This document shows, piece by piece, positions 1-8,379 of a stretch of DNA of 64,000 nucleotides (within the stretch, counting starts at the first letter, position 1; every line of letters begins with the position of its first letter). The notes beneath the pieces were generated by a model. It was given only the letters and a program-made list of their open reading frames with translations, had not been told where the DNA came from and did no database searches. Source of the stretch: Lysinibacillus telephonicus (GTDB taxonomy: Bacteria > Bacillota > Bacilli > Bacillales_A > Planococcaceae); NCBI RefSeq assembly GCF_003966145.1, contig NZ_RXNR01000015.1, forward strand, positions 18,388 to 82,387, given 5' to 3'. A program made the translations under genes and the position numbers.

Positions 1-787
1 CGTAAATACTGGCGATATTTAGTTTTGCTTGATAATCGCCCATAAGAGCCGCTCTTTTATAATAGTGGAGCGCCTTCTTGCCATTTCTAGCAACACCTAT
101 ACCATTTTCAAATAAAAAGCCAAGATTATAAATAGAATCAATATGGTGAGATTCCGCAGCTTTCTCAAACCATTCTAAAGCTAAAGAAATGTTGCTTTGC
201 TGTCCTAGCAGTCCGTCTAAATAGATGGAACCAACTCGGTATTGTGCTTCATTATAGCCCCCTTCAGCAGATGCTAAATAGTAGCTTAAAGCCTTTTCTT
301 CATCAGCTTCAATGCCAATTCCCTGCTCATAAATAATTCCAAGTGTAAACATAGCCTCAACTACATTATGCTTTGCAGCGGTTTCAAACCAATATAACGC
401 CTCCTTCTCATTAACCGGGACACCTTCCCCGTTCAAGTACATATCTGCTAAATTATTCGCCGCATCTGCATGGCCTTTTTCCGCGGCTTTTTTATATAAT
501 TTAAATGCCTCTGTATAGTTTTCTTCTACACCAAGTCCTTCAAAATAACAATTTGCCAGCTCATACATTGCCTCTATATTCCCTTCGACGGTCGCTTCGC
601 TCAACCAGAAAACTGCCGCTCTAAAATTTTCAAGCTGTCGGTAAATATGCGCTATTTCAATCATAGAGTCTACATCTCCATCTATTGCGAGATTATAAAA
701 TGCAAGAGCCATTTCTATTTCTTCATTGTTAAATATATGTTTATGCTCATACAGCAATTGTTCAAACATTTCTCGATCATACTGCAA
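1..787 (-). CDS. Sel1-repeat (TPR-like) protein, C-terminus cut by window edge
   Basis: The minus strand is open from the window edge to 787. The translation is a run of about six Sel1-like repeats (pattern A-x3-G-x-A-x2-LG-x2-Y-x2-G-x-GV-x-A-x3-Y-x3-A), for example around the stretches NLADMYLNGEGV and TLGIIYEQGIGI. Sel1 repeats form an alpha solenoid that scaffolds protein contacts; nothing here shows a partner. I chose the TTG start at 787 because GGTGAAG (794-800) lies 6 nt upstream; the first in-frame ATG is six codons further in and has no Shine-Dalgarno sequence. No signal peptide or membrane segment is visible, so it is probably cytoplasmic. It follows the LysR gene on the same strand after 48 nt. 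The protein continues beyond base 1. Confidence 0.8.
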   Translation of the reverse strand, partial: MQYDREMFEQLLYEHKHIFNNEEIEMALAFYNLAIDGDVDSMIEIAHIYRQLENFRAAVFWLSEATVEGNIEAMYELANCYFEGLGVEENYTEAFKLYKKAAEKGHADAANNLADMYLNGEGVPVNEKEALYWFETAAKHNVVEAMFTLGIIYEQGIGIEADEEKALSYYLASAEGGYNEAQYRVGSIYLDGLLGQQSNISLALEWFEKAAESHHIDSIYNLGFLFENGIGVARNGKKALHYYKRAALMGDYQAKLNIASIY

Positions 788-835
788 CGTTATCTTCACC
801 TTTTATAAGTAATTAATAAGTTTTCTATTTATTGC

Positions 836-1720
836 TTATTTTCCTTTAAAATATTCAACTAAATAATTTTTGAATTGATTTGCTGCAGGGGATAGATAAC
901 GTCCTCCTGACCATGATACTCCGATTTTTCTTTCGCAGATTGGATCACTTACTCGAATTTTACACACATTGTATTCATTTAAACCTTTTATATTAGGAAT
1001 AAGTGATACTCCAAGCCCCGCACCAACGAATCCTGCAACAGTATGCATTTCTTCCCCGGCAAATGTAATATTTGTTGTTACACCCGCTTGTTTAAAAAAT
1101 TTATCGACAATTTGTCGCAGCGCATTTCCTCTTTTAATAGAAATAAACGATTCATCTTTTATTTCTTCAAGCCTAATTGTTTCTCGATTAGCAAATCGAT
1201 GGTTTTTAGGTACAATAACAAACAATTCTTCATTCCACAGCTCAATCCACTCGATGTCTATTGTTTTCGATTCAATTCTTTGAGATAAACATAAATCAAT
1301 AACCCCTTCTTCAAGTCCCTTCAGTAGATTATAAGAAGTTGCTTGGGTAAGTGTAAATCTCATATTAGGATATTTGTCAGGGACATGTGCCATCAACTCT
1401 GGTACAACTTCCATTCCTAGAGTATGAATAAATCCGAATGCAACTTCCCCATACCCTGGCATTACTAGACCGCCTATTTCCTCTTTCGCCTTTTCATATT
1501 CCTTTAAAATAATTTCAACACTTTCCAAAAAAAGTTTACCGTAGCGATTTAGATTAATTGAACGGCCTTGTCGATCAAAAAGAGGCACTCCAATTTCTTG
1601 TTCGATGTTCGAAATTGATTTACTTAAAGCTGGTTGGGAGATATTAAGCTTCTCTGCTGCTTGTGTCATATGCTGCATCTCCGCAACGGTTTTAAAATAT
1701 TCTAGCTGCTGAATTTCCAT
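836..1720 (-). CDS. LysR family transcriptional regulator
   Basis: A 294-aa LysR-type regulator. The N-terminal winged helix-turn-helix spans about residues 1-60 (MEIQQLEYF start, then AAEKLNISQPALSKSI as the recognition region). A periplasmic-binding-protein-like effector domain fills residues 90-290. GAGAGG precedes the ATG by 9 nt. It is divergent from the carboxylesterase gene at 1916, the usual LTTR arrangement, so that esterase is the first candidate target. The effector is unknown. Overall resemblance is to the GltC/YybE-type group of Bacillus LTTRs, but I cannot assign a ligand. Confidence 0.85.
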   Translation of the reverse strand: MEIQQLEYFKTVAEMQHMTQAAEKLNISQPALSKSISNIEQEIGVPLFDRQGRSINLNRYGKLFLESVEIILKEYEKAKEEIGGLVMPGYGEVAFGFIHTLGMEVVPELMAHVPDKYPNMRFTLTQATSYNLLKGLEEGVIDLCLSQRIESKTIDIEWIELWNEELFVIVPKNHRFANRETIRLEEIKDESFISIKRGNALRQIVDKFFKQAGVTTNITFAGEEMHTVAGFVGAGLGVSLIPNIKGLNEYNVCKIRVSDPICERKIGVSWSGGRYLSPAANQFKNYLVEYFKGK

Positions 1721-1779
1721 ATTTGAAAACCTCTCTTTAATTGATAACTGTTTGGAATGAAAATGATAAAAACAATAAA

Positions 1780-1808
1780 TTGTACTTATGTATCGTTAAC
1801 ACTATAAT
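1780..1808 (+). promoter_or_regulatory. Candidate sigma-A promoter and inverted repeat upstream of the esterase
   Basis: TTGTAC (1780-1785) and TATAAT (1803-1808) are separated by 17 nt. The -35 matches the consensus only in its TTG. The inverted repeat TTAACA-N9-TGTTAA (1796-1816) straddles the -10 and could be an operator, for instance for the divergent LysR protein. Inference from sequence only. Confidence 0.35.
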
Positions 1809-1856
1809 AATGTTAAACAATCAGTTTGCATATCAAATTCTAATAAAGAAAACAAT

Positions 1857-1871
1857 ACTTTTCAGAAAATT
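1857..1871 (+). promoter_or_regulatory. CodY-box-like site in esterase leader
   Basis: The 15-mer ACTTTTCAGAAAATT differs from the CodY consensus AATTTTCWGAAAATT at one position. It lies about 45 nt before the esterase start and downstream of the candidate -10, a position at which CodY could block elongation. A single site without other context; moderate to low confidence. Confidence 0.35.
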
Positions 1872-1915
1872 TCCTTATATTTGTCACAAGTAAGAAATTA
1901 AAGGAGTTCAAAAAA

Positions 1916-2662
1916 ATGAAAATTATTCCGCCAAAACCATTTACAATTGAGAAAGGTAAACGTGCCGTTCTTTTACTTCATGGTTTTACTGGAAATACTA
2001 ATGATGTTAAACGTTTAGGTAAATATTTATCAGAGCGTAATTATACTGTACACGCCCCATTATACAAAGGACACGGTGGCGATCCTAACACGTTAATTCA
2101 AACAGACCCAATCGAATGGTGGAACAGTGTTCTTGAAGGTTATGATGAACTTAGAAGCAGAGGTTATGAAGAAATCGCAGTTGCCGGTGTTTCACTAGGA
2201 GGAATATTCTCTTTAAAGCTTGGTGAAGAACGACCAACAAAAGCAATCGTCGCAATGTCTGCTCCTGCACTTGCAAAAAGTGTAGATAGTTTACAAAATC
2301 GTATTATTGACTATACGATTAAATATAAAAAATTATCAGGAACTTTTAATGAAGATACTGATAGCCCACAAGAACTTGCAAAAAAATTCCGCATGCCTTC
2401 ACTAGAGTATTTACAAGGCATGATTAATGAAACTAGTTCAAAATTAGAAACAATTCAAACTCCAGTCCATATATTACGTGGATTAAGAGATGATGATTAT
2501 TACTGTGAAAGTGCAGATTTAATTTATAACTCTGTGAAATCACGAATCAAATCTGTTAAAAGTTTTATTAATTCCGGGCATATTCTTACTCTTGATGAAG
2601 AACGTGAACTTGTTTTTGAAGAAATTTATCATTTCTTTGAAGGACTTAAATGGAAAGAATAA
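1916..2662 (+). CDS. est: Carboxylesterase, Est30/YvaK-type alpha/beta hydrolase
   Basis: A 248-aa cytoplasmic serine hydrolase of the Geobacillus Est30 type, which cleaves short-chain carboxylic esters. The N-terminus (MKIIPPKPF, then LLLHGFTGN forming the oxyanion HG motif) closely follows Est30. The nucleophile elbow is GVSLGG with Ser93, the acid is Asp192 (RGLRDDD) and the base is His222 (NSGHIL), with the same spacing as the Est30 triad. AAGGAG lies 8-9 nt before the ATG. The length equals that of the family. The gene is divergent from the LysR regulator and ends before a strong two-way terminator shared with the EndoQ gene. The natural substrate is unknown. Confidence 0.9.
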   Translation: MKIIPPKPFTIEKGKRAVLLLHGFTGNTNDVKRLGKYLSERNYTVHAPLYKGHGGDPNTLIQTDPIEWWNSVLEGYDELRSRGYEEIAVAGVSLGGIFSLKLGEERPTKAIVAMSAPALAKSVDSLQNRIIDYTIKYKKLSGTFNEDTDSPQELAKKFRMPSLEYLQGMINETSSKLETIQTPVHILRGLRDDDYYCESADLIYNSVKSRIKSVKSFINSGHILTLDEERELVFEEIYHFFEGLKWKE

Positions 2663-2691
2663 AGTACTTTACAGCAAGTTAAGATAAGATT

Positions 2692-2826
2692 TTAAATTTC
2701 ATGATATGAAATTTAAGAAACTTGTCCATATTATTAATGTATCCCCTAGCAAATTTATGCGGCAAATGGCTAAGCCAAAGTCGCAGATTCCCCAATTTGC
2801 TATAAAATATATGTCCTAGTGACATA
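2692..2826 (+). other. Structured 3' region after the esterase gene
   Basis: Three foldable units lie in series between the esterase stop and its terminator. The first is an 11-bp palindrome TTAAATTTCAT/ATGAAATTTAA with a 3-nt loop (2692-2716). The second is a nested hairpin closed by AGCAAATT/AATTTGCT (2748-2755 with 2794-2801), containing TGCGGC/GTCGCA and GGC-taa-GCC. The third is a small TATGTC/GACATA hairpin (about 2809-2826). No ORF fits. The function is unknown; it may be an untranslated structured RNA tail. Confidence 0.4.
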
Positions 2827-2836
2827 CATCCCTTTA

Positions 2837-2886
2837 AAACAAGCTGCGACTAAGATTCCCCGTCTTATTTTGCAGCTTGTTTTTTA
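2837..2886. terminator. Bidirectional terminator between est and endoQ
   Basis: The stem AAACAAGCTGC (2837-2847) pairs with GCAGCTTGTTT (2872-2882). It has a T-run on the plus side and T-rich sequence on the minus side, and sits between convergent genes. Confidence 0.8.
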
Positions 2887-2931
2887 TTTTCAAACGATGG
2901 TGCTTGTCCAAATGTTAGCTATATTCAAATT

Positions 2932-4104
2932 TTACTCTCCTTGCTGAACCTTCCCGTAAGTCCCACCACCACCAACCGTTATTTCAAGAAGTCCTTTTCT
3001 CGCTAAGTCTATAGTATGGGCATGTTTTTTCGGAATTACCTGCTGCAACTCCTCAACAGACGCATGATGAAGTATATTCATTTCTGTTCCAAATACATCG
3101 AGCATTTTATCAATTGTTTTCGGTCCTATTCCAGGGATAAAATCTAATGGTATTTGATGAATATAAGGCGGCCGTCTACGTTGTAAATGATTTACATCCG
3201 ATAGCTCCTTAATACGTTTCAATACGCCCTTTATGAAATGTTCCTTTCCGCAGTACGGACATCTATGGAAAGTTTCCGTAGCCTGTTCTCCACAATTCGC
3301 ACAAACCGTTTCATAATACTTTCCTAACTTCGGGTTTAAGCCATAGTTTGCAATAACTTCTCTACCGTCTTTTTGCTGCAGCGCCATTTTTAATTCCTGG
3401 AAATTCGCTTCTTCCAGCTGAATTTTTTGGTATTCACGAGCAAGTTTTCCTAGAGAATGGGCATCTGAGTTAGTTAGGAAAGTATACGGATCTAATTCAC
3501 TTATTCCATTTACCATATAAGTATCCGAGCTTAAACCAAGTTCAATTCCATCAATTCTATTTGGATCAAAAACCTCAGTTAAACTTTTTACAACGCCTTT
3601 TCCATAAAGACTTTTAAAAGGAGTAAACACATGAGCAGGTATAAAAATCCCACCTAGTTCATGAACTTTCAGTTGTAAAGTTCGCCCATCACAATAAATT
3701 CTTTGAGAGCTTAAGTGAATATTTTTTAAATGCTTGCTCATCCAATTAGAAAACCGCTTCATTGTATTAAGCGTTGGAAAGAATGCAAGTACATGTATAG
3801 GTCCATGGCAATTTTCATCGTAAATTTCAATTTCTGAGCCAGGAATTAATACCGTCTCTTCATAGCGCAATCCTCCACCTGAAAGCTCAGTAACTTTTTC
3901 TTCAACTATGAGTTTTTCCAGCTCGTTTATCACTTCTGGCGAATGGCAATCAATTATTCCAACTAAGTCTAAACCTTTTCTAGAGGCTGCTGTATGCAAA
4001 ATATTTGTTAACGTTAAATTTTTGCTTCCAGTAATTTTTACAGCCCTGCCGCTTTCAGTCCGGCCTATATGAATATGTAAATCCGCATAAAAATGTTTTA
4101 ACAA
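2932..4104 (-). CDS. yqxK: Endonuclease Q (YqxK-type PHP-domain DNA repair nuclease)
   Basis: About 390 aa, matching the bacterial EndoQ/YqxK family. EndoQ nicks 5' of deaminated bases (uracil, hypoxanthine, xanthine) and of abasic sites. Visible order: PHP metal motif ADLHIHIG near the N-terminus, further PHP ligands (IIDCHS, GSEIE, PAHVF, NSDAH), a four-Cys zinc ribbon (CANCG, then CPYCG) near residue 275, and a helix-hairpin-helix (IPGIGPKT) near residue 330. The start is uncertain. A GTG at 4113 lies only 2 nt from GAGG; the TTG at 4104 has an 11-nt spacing and gives the family-like start MLKHFYADLHIHIG. It is beside guanine deaminase, but divergent, so the shared purine-deamination theme may be chance. 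Confidence 0.88.
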   Translation of the reverse strand: MLKHFYADLHIHIGRTESGRAVKITGSKNLTLTNILHTAASRKGLDLVGIIDCHSPEVINELEKLIVEEKVTELSGGGLRYEETVLIPGSEIEIYDENCHGPIHVLAFFPTLNTMKRFSNWMSKHLKNIHLSSQRIYCDGRTLQLKVHELGGIFIPAHVFTPFKSLYGKGVVKSLTEVFDPNRIDGIELGLSSDTYMVNGISELDPYTFLTNSDAHSLGKLAREYQKIQLEEANFQELKMALQQKDGREVIANYGLNPKLGKYYETVCANCGEQATETFHRCPYCGKEHFIKGVLKRIKELSDVNHLQRRRPPYIHQIPLDFIPGIGPKTIDKMLDVFGTEMNILHHASVEELQQVIPKKHAHTIDLARKGLLEITVGGGGTYGKVQQGE

Positions 4105-4212
4105 ATAAGACACGTCCTCAATAAAGATTTTTATTTTAAGAATACCCTAAACGGCAAACTTTGTTACAGGTCTGCAATTTAGAAATGTTTATATTCCGAA
4201 ATAGTTATTTGT

Positions 4213-4241
4213 TAGACTCTAATTTCTTAATCCTCTATAAT
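4213..4241 (+). promoter_or_regulatory. Sigma-A promoter of guaD
   Basis: TAGACT (4213-4218), a 17-nt spacer and a perfect TATAAT (4236-4241). The start point would be near 4248, so the longer reading frame from 4240 cannot be translated from this transcript, which supports the start at 4285. Confidence 0.65.
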
Positions 4242-4284
4242 GACAATAAGCTTTCTAAATATGGAAATTAAAGGAGGATCATTT

Positions 4285-5643
4285 ATGGAAAAGTATGCCC
4301 ACGTTTTTCAAGGAACTGCATTTTCCAGCAAGACGTTTCAAGAAGTAAACATTTTAAAAGACTTTATTTTTTGTATTAATGAAGATGGATTTATTGAAAA
4401 AATGGTCTCTCCTGATGACGAACAATACCTTGCACTATTAGGCGCTTATGAGGGGAAGGAAAATTTCCACCGTTTAGAAGATGGAGAATACCTGCTCCCT
4501 GGATTTATTGATTTACATGTTCATGCGCCTCAGTGGGCTCAATTAGGCACTGCTCTAGACCTTCCTCTATACGATTGGCTGAACACTTACACATTTCCTG
4601 TTGAATCAAAGTTTTCCGACATTGACTATGCTCAAACTGTTTACCAAGATTTAGTTAAAACTTTAATTGCAAACGGCACAACGACTGCTCTTTATTTCGC
4701 CACGGTACATAAGGAGTCTAGTCTTTTGCTTGCGGAAATTTGCGCTAAACTTGGTCAACGCGGCTTGGTTGGAAAAGTAGTGATGGATAATCCAGATCAA
4801 TGTCCTGACTATTATCGAGATGCGGATACAAAAACTGCTTTACAACAAACAGAAGAATTTATTGTAGCTGTACAACAACTTAACAAGCAAACAAAACAAG
4901 GCGTCTATCCAGTTGTTACGCCTCGTTTTATCCCAAGTTGTACGAACGAAGCATTAAAAGGCTTAGGAGAACTCGCTGCAAAATACGATACGTATATTCA
5001 ATCGCATTGCAGCGAAAGCGATTGGGAGCATGAATATGTGATTGATCGTTTTCAAAAACATGATGCATTTGCATTAAACGATTTCGGTCTTTTACAAGAA
5101 AAATCGATTATGGCGCATTGTAACTTTTTAAATGATGAAGATGCAGAACTTTTTGCAAAAACAGGGACGGCAATAAGCCACTGCCCGGTTTCAAATGTAT
5201 TCTTTTCCAATGGTGTACTCCCTGCCGCACATTTGCACGAAAAAGGCGTAGATATTGGATTAGGTACAGATATTTCTGGCGGCTTCTCTCCTAGCCTTTT
5301 TGATAATGTAAGGCAGGCTGTCATCTCTTCAAGAATGCTGGAAGAGGGTGTGGACACTACTGTTTCAGCAGATAATCGGGGAGTACCTTCGTCACGTCTA
5401 ACAACGAATGAAGCATTTTATTTTGCAACTGCCGGTGGAGGAGAATCTTTAAGCTTGCCAATCGGCCGAATTGAAGAAAACTATACTTGGGATGTACAAA
5501 TTATTAATACAAAACTTCCTTCTGCTAAGCTACCTATTTTCGGGGACGATCTATACGATATTTTCCAAAAAATTATTTATCTTGCACGCCCTGAAAATAT
5601 TCAACAAGTCTGGATTCAAGGAAATAAAGTTCACGAACGATAA
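4285..5643 (+). CDS. guaD: Guanine deaminase (amidohydrolase family)
   Basis: A 452-aa metal-dependent amidohydrolase of the animal/E. coli GuaD type, converting guanine to xanthine and ammonia in the cytosol. Motifs in order: PGFIDLHVHAPQ (first two metal histidines), PRFIPSC (substrate loop), SHCSE (metal His and catalytic Glu), AHCNFL, and GLGTDISGG (metal Asp). This differs from the small CDA-type GuaD of B. subtilis. The start at 4285 is set by AAGGAGG (4271-4277) with 7-nt spacing; an upstream ATG at 4240 lies within the promoter region. Single-gene unit with its own promoter. No purine riboswitch is visible in the short leader. Confidence 0.9.
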   Translation: MEKYAHVFQGTAFSSKTFQEVNILKDFIFCINEDGFIEKMVSPDDEQYLALLGAYEGKENFHRLEDGEYLLPGFIDLHVHAPQWAQLGTALDLPLYDWLNTYTFPVESKFSDIDYAQTVYQDLVKTLIANGTTTALYFATVHKESSLLLAEICAKLGQRGLVGKVVMDNPDQCPDYYRDADTKTALQQTEEFIVAVQQLNKQTKQGVYPVVTPRFIPSCTNEALKGLGELAAKYDTYIQSHCSESDWEHEYVIDRFQKHDAFALNDFGLLQEKSIMAHCNFLNDEDAELFAKTGTAISHCPVSNVFFSNGVLPAAHLHEKGVDIGLGTDISGGFSPSLFDNVRQAVISSRMLEEGVDTTVSADNRGVPSSRLTTNEAFYFATAGGGESLSLPIGRIEENYTWDVQIINTKLPSAKLPIFGDDLYDIFQKIIYLARPENIQQVWIQGNKVHER

Positions 5644-5783
5644 ATAGAAATACACAACTCGCACCAAAAAGTGGGTTGATGCCATTTCTTTATACTGGTT
5701 ACTAACCCACCTTTAACCAAAAAGCGGGAGAGTCTTCTTAGTCCTTACAGGAACTAGTGTTATACACGTCTTTCAGTAAAAAA

Positions 5784-5817
5784 GCGAGGTCTCAGCTAAT
5801 GAGCCCTCGCAGTTTTT
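5784..5817. terminator. Bidirectional terminator after guaD
   Basis: GCGAGG/CCTCGC closes an inner CTCA-gctaa-TGAG stem. It is followed by AGTTTTT on the plus strand and a six-T run on the minus strand. It serves guaD and the convergent DUF423 gene. Confidence 0.85.
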
Positions 5818-6190
5818 AATTTATAGCCTCGATAAATACCAGCACCCATGCAACTAAAAATAAAACTCCTCCAATTGGTGTAATTGCCCCAAGCTTCTTA
5901 ACGCCCGTAACGGAAAGAACATATAAACTACCTGAAAAGAAAATCACACCTACAAACATTAGATAACCTGCCCAAACAATCAAACCTGTTGGCCCTACTA
6001 ACGAGTCCATTGAAAGAATTGCGAGTAATATAATTCCAAGTGCATGGTACATTTGATATTGTACTGCCGTATTCCAATATTGCTCGTATCGTGGTTCTGG
6101 AAATTTATCCTTTAGGGCATGTGCCCCAAAGGCACCTAGAGCCACACCTAAAAAAGCAAGTAATGTTCCTATTAACAATAGAATATTCAT
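5816..6190 (-). CDS. DUF423 family small membrane protein (YwdK-like)
   Basis: A 124-aa hydrophobic protein with four predicted membrane segments. The family hallmark ALGAFGAHALKDK sits just after the first segment. The start at 6190 follows AGAAGGGGCG with a good spacing; an in-frame codon nine residues upstream lacks one. The function of DUF423 is not established. It is a monocistronic gene between two terminators. Confidence 0.85.
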   Translation of the reverse strand: MNILLLIGTLLAFLGVALGAFGAHALKDKFPEPRYEQYWNTAVQYQMYHALGIILLAILSMDSLVGPTGLIVWAGYLMFVGVIFFSGSLYVLSVTGVKKLGAITPIGGVLFLVAWVLVFIEAIN

Positions 6191-6242
6191 AAAAACGCCC
6201 CTTCTATGTATTTTCAATTTAACTATATATTTTTCGTTGTAT

Positions 6243-6284
6243 AAAAAACAAGGGGACGTCCTAAAAATCTTTTAGGGTCCCCTT
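6243..6284 (-). terminator. Terminator of the YusW-like gene
   Basis: On the minus strand AAGGGGAC pairs with GTCCCCTT around an inner CCTAAAA/TTTTAGG stem, followed by six T. Confidence 0.85.
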
Positions 6285-6314
6285 GCATAAAGGGCTTCTT
6301 AGAATACTAATTCT

Positions 6315-6863
6315 TTATTGCCCTGAGTTATTATTAAAATTATATTTTTTCACTTCTCCGGTTTCGAATTTAATTTCAAGTTCGAATTCCTTAAAATTTT
6401 CATCTAAATTAAAGGCTTCTAATACTTGACTTCTTACTTCCTCATCATTTGTATTTTCTTCAAAATTGAGTAATTCAAAAGCCTCCATTAATCTTTTATT
6501 GGCTTCATCACCTTGTAAATGAACATTGTTAATTTCATCTTCAATTTCTGCTGTTACTTTATTTTGGTTATTCGTATATTCAACATCAAAAGAAATATCA
6601 TTTTTATATTCTACGTCTAAATCAAAATTAGTGAACTTCGAACTTAAGCCGCCATTTTGTGTTTTATCTGCCACCGTTTGGTCAGGATCCATCGTTTCAT
6701 CTGCTTGAAGAGCTGTATTGTTTTCAATTTCTTCTGTTATTTCATCTGTTTGGTTATTTTGCTTGTTTTCTGTCATTACTTCTTCTTGGTCATCATTATT
6801 ATTACAAGCGTATAAGATACCAAGCGTAAACATTATCGTTAAAAGAAATTTTACTTTATTCAT
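6315..6863 (-). CDS. YusW-like lipoprotein
   Basis: 182 aa. The N-terminus is a lipoprotein signal peptide (MNKVKF, hydrophobic core, lipobox LYAC with Cys20). A low-complexity acidic Asn/Glu/Thr linker follows (about 21-75), then a C-terminal domain (about 80-180) with the YusW-like pattern (FDLDVEY, FDVEYTN, AEIEDE, LEIKFETGEVKKYNF). The start at 6863 follows AAGGAGAGG; an upstream TTG overlaps that site. Predicted to be anchored on the outer face of the membrane. The role of the family is unknown. Confidence 0.8.
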   Translation of the reverse strand: MNKVKFLLTIMFTLGILYACNNNDDQEEVMTENKQNNQTDEITEEIENNTALQADETMDPDQTVADKTQNGGLSSKFTNFDLDVEYKNDISFDVEYTNNQNKVTAEIEDEINNVHLQGDEANKRLMEAFELLNFEENTNDEEVRSQVLEAFNLDENFKEFELEIKFETGEVKKYNFNNNSGQ

Positions 6864-6982
6864 TCTTTCCCTCTCCTTCAAAAGATTAAATACACTAATT
6901 ATTTTCTCCTTTAAAGTGAAAAATTTATCCCTTAATTTAAATAAAATTTCTTTAAATTAGTAGAAAAGTTTACCAATTTCGA

Positions 6983-7011
6983 TTTAGCGCGTTGAATCGC
7001 TAAATTTTTTT
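6983..7011 (+). terminator. Plus-strand terminator-like hairpin with no upstream gene
   Basis: TTTAGCG (6983-6989) pairs with CGCTAAA (6998-7004) and is followed by eight T. No plus-strand gene precedes it for more than 1 kb. It directly abuts the EIIC promoter. It may end an unannotated short transcript or insulate the promoter. Confidence 0.5.
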
Positions 7012-7012
7012 G

Positions 7013-7040
7013 TTGATTTATTCACAATATTCTATATAAT
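7013..7040 (+). promoter_or_regulatory. Sigma-A promoter of the EIIC-like gene
   Basis: TTGATT (7013-7018), a 16-nt spacer and TATAAT (7035-7040). The leader to the GTG at 7078 is about 30 nt. Confidence 0.6.
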
Positions 7041-7077
7041 TATTCTAATAAATTATTAATAGAAAGAGGCAATCAAT

Positions 7078-8115
7078 GTGAAAGATTTCTTCAGTAAATT
7101 ATTAAACGGTATGAGCATCGCTATCGTTTGTGCGCTCATTCCAAATGCACTATTAGGGGAAATATTAAAATTAATAATTCCTTCTGTACCAGTACTGCAG
7201 CATCTTTTAGATGCGACAGTGATTGTTATGAGCATGCTGCCAATATTAGTAGGGATATTAGTTGGTATGCAATTTAAATTAACTCAGATTCAAACTGCTA
7301 GTGTTGGAATTGCAACTATTATAGGTAGCGGCGTTGTTAGTAAAACTGCAGATGGATTATTTACAATTAGCGGAATTGGTGTAGTAATTAACTCAGGGAT
7401 TACTGCTGCATTAGCAGTATTATTTGTTCAATTAGTAGGTGAGAGATTAAGAGAATATTCAATCCTAGTTGTTCCCACATTAACAGTAGTAATTCCAGGC
7501 ATGATTGGTGCAATGATATTACCTTTTGTAAAAACAAGTGCAGGGTTAGTTGGTCAAGGAGTAGCCTACTTAACAAATTTACAACCTGTGATTATGGGTG
7601 CGTTAATCGCAGTTGTCTTCGGAATTATTATTTTATCGCCAATTTCAACTGTTGGTGTTGCTACTGTAATTATGCTATCTGGCATCGGTTCAGGTGCTGC
7701 AAACTTAGGAATTGTAGCTGTTGGTATGGGATTATGTTTTGCAAGCTTCAAGGCAAATTCGCTTGGAACAGCATTAGCCCATGTTTTAGGTTCACCAAAA
7801 ATCCAGATGCGCAACTTCTTTATGAAACCTTCCATTGCCTTCCCAATGTTAATAACTGCGGCAATCCTTGGTGGACTCGCTGGGGTATTAAATGTACAAG
7901 GTACTCCGTATAGTGCTGGATTTGGTTTATCTGGATTAGTTGGACCATTGAATTATATTAAATTAGCTGAGGGTGGATGGACTGCAACAAACATCGCCAT
8001 CATGCTTGGCATGTTCCTTATTTTACCTTTGATTTTAAATCTATTCTTTATTTACGTATTTAAGAAGAAGCTTAAAATGATTAAAGATGAAGATTATAAA
8101 TTGGATTATGAATGA
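7078..8115 (+). CDS. PTS EIIC_2-family membrane protein (orphan sugar permease-like)
   Basis: A 345-aa, almost wholly hydrophobic protein with about nine to ten membrane segments, resembling the PTS_EIIC_2 family. Features include a glycine-rich second half (GAANLGIVAVGMG, GLSGLVGPLN) and a basic/acidic cytoplasmic tail. GTG start with AAAGAGG upstream. No EIIA, EIIB or metabolic gene is adjacent and no phosphorylatable Cys/His domain is fused, so it is either served by distant EIIA/B or works as a non-PTS transporter. It has its own promoter and terminator. Substrate unknown. Confidence 0.75.
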   Translation: MKDFFSKLLNGMSIAIVCALIPNALLGEILKLIIPSVPVLQHLLDATVIVMSMLPILVGILVGMQFKLTQIQTASVGIATIIGSGVVSKTADGLFTISGIGVVINSGITAALAVLFVQLVGERLREYSILVVPTLTVVIPGMIGAMILPFVKTSAGLVGQGVAYLTNLQPVIMGALIAVVFGIIILSPISTVGVATVIMLSGIGSGAANLGIVAVGMGLCFASFKANSLGTALAHVLGSPKIQMRNFFMKPSIAFPMLITAAILGGLAGVLNVQGTPYSAGFGLSGLVGPLNYIKLAEGGWTATNIAIMLGMFLILPLILNLFFIYVFKKKLKMIKDEDYKLDYE

Positions 8116-8141
8116 TAGTTTAAAAGGACTTCTATAAATAT

Positions 8142-8187
8142 AGCAAAAGCAAAGCGTAACTAAATTTAAAACGCTTTGCTTTTTGCT
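8142..8187 (+). terminator. Terminator of the EIIC-like gene
   Basis: The long stem AGCAAAAGCAAAGCG pairs with CGCTTTGCTTTTTGCT (one bulged T), with T-rich sequence in and after the right arm. Confidence 0.75.
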
Positions 8188-8248
8188 ATTATAAATGATT
8201 TTAAGTGATCACTAACTAAAGGATAAAAAATGCCCTATAACTATGAAA

Positions 8249-8279
8249 AGTAGCAATAGAAATCAAACCTATTGCTACT
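8249..8279 (-). terminator. Probable terminator of the pyroglutamate operon
   Basis: A perfect 11-bp stem AGTAGCAATAG/CTATTGCTACT with a 9-nt loop, followed on the minus strand by TTTTCATAG. The T-run is short. It lies about 100 nt beyond the pxpA stop. Confidence 0.55.
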
Positions 8280-8379
8280 GTTTCGATATTTATAAGGCGA
8301 AATAATCTCTATAATGCTTTAATATCTATTTTCTAGAAGAAGACTTCTCGCTATTCCCTTGTTATGGAAAACATTAATA

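Noticed and set aside
4114..4284. Purine riboswitch before guanine deaminase
   Set aside because: The leader after the promoter is about 37 nt and no aptamer core is present.
5660..5715. Another Bacillaceae-1-like element after guaD
   Set aside because: A GTGGGTT/AACCCAC stem is present but the inner and second hairpins are missing.
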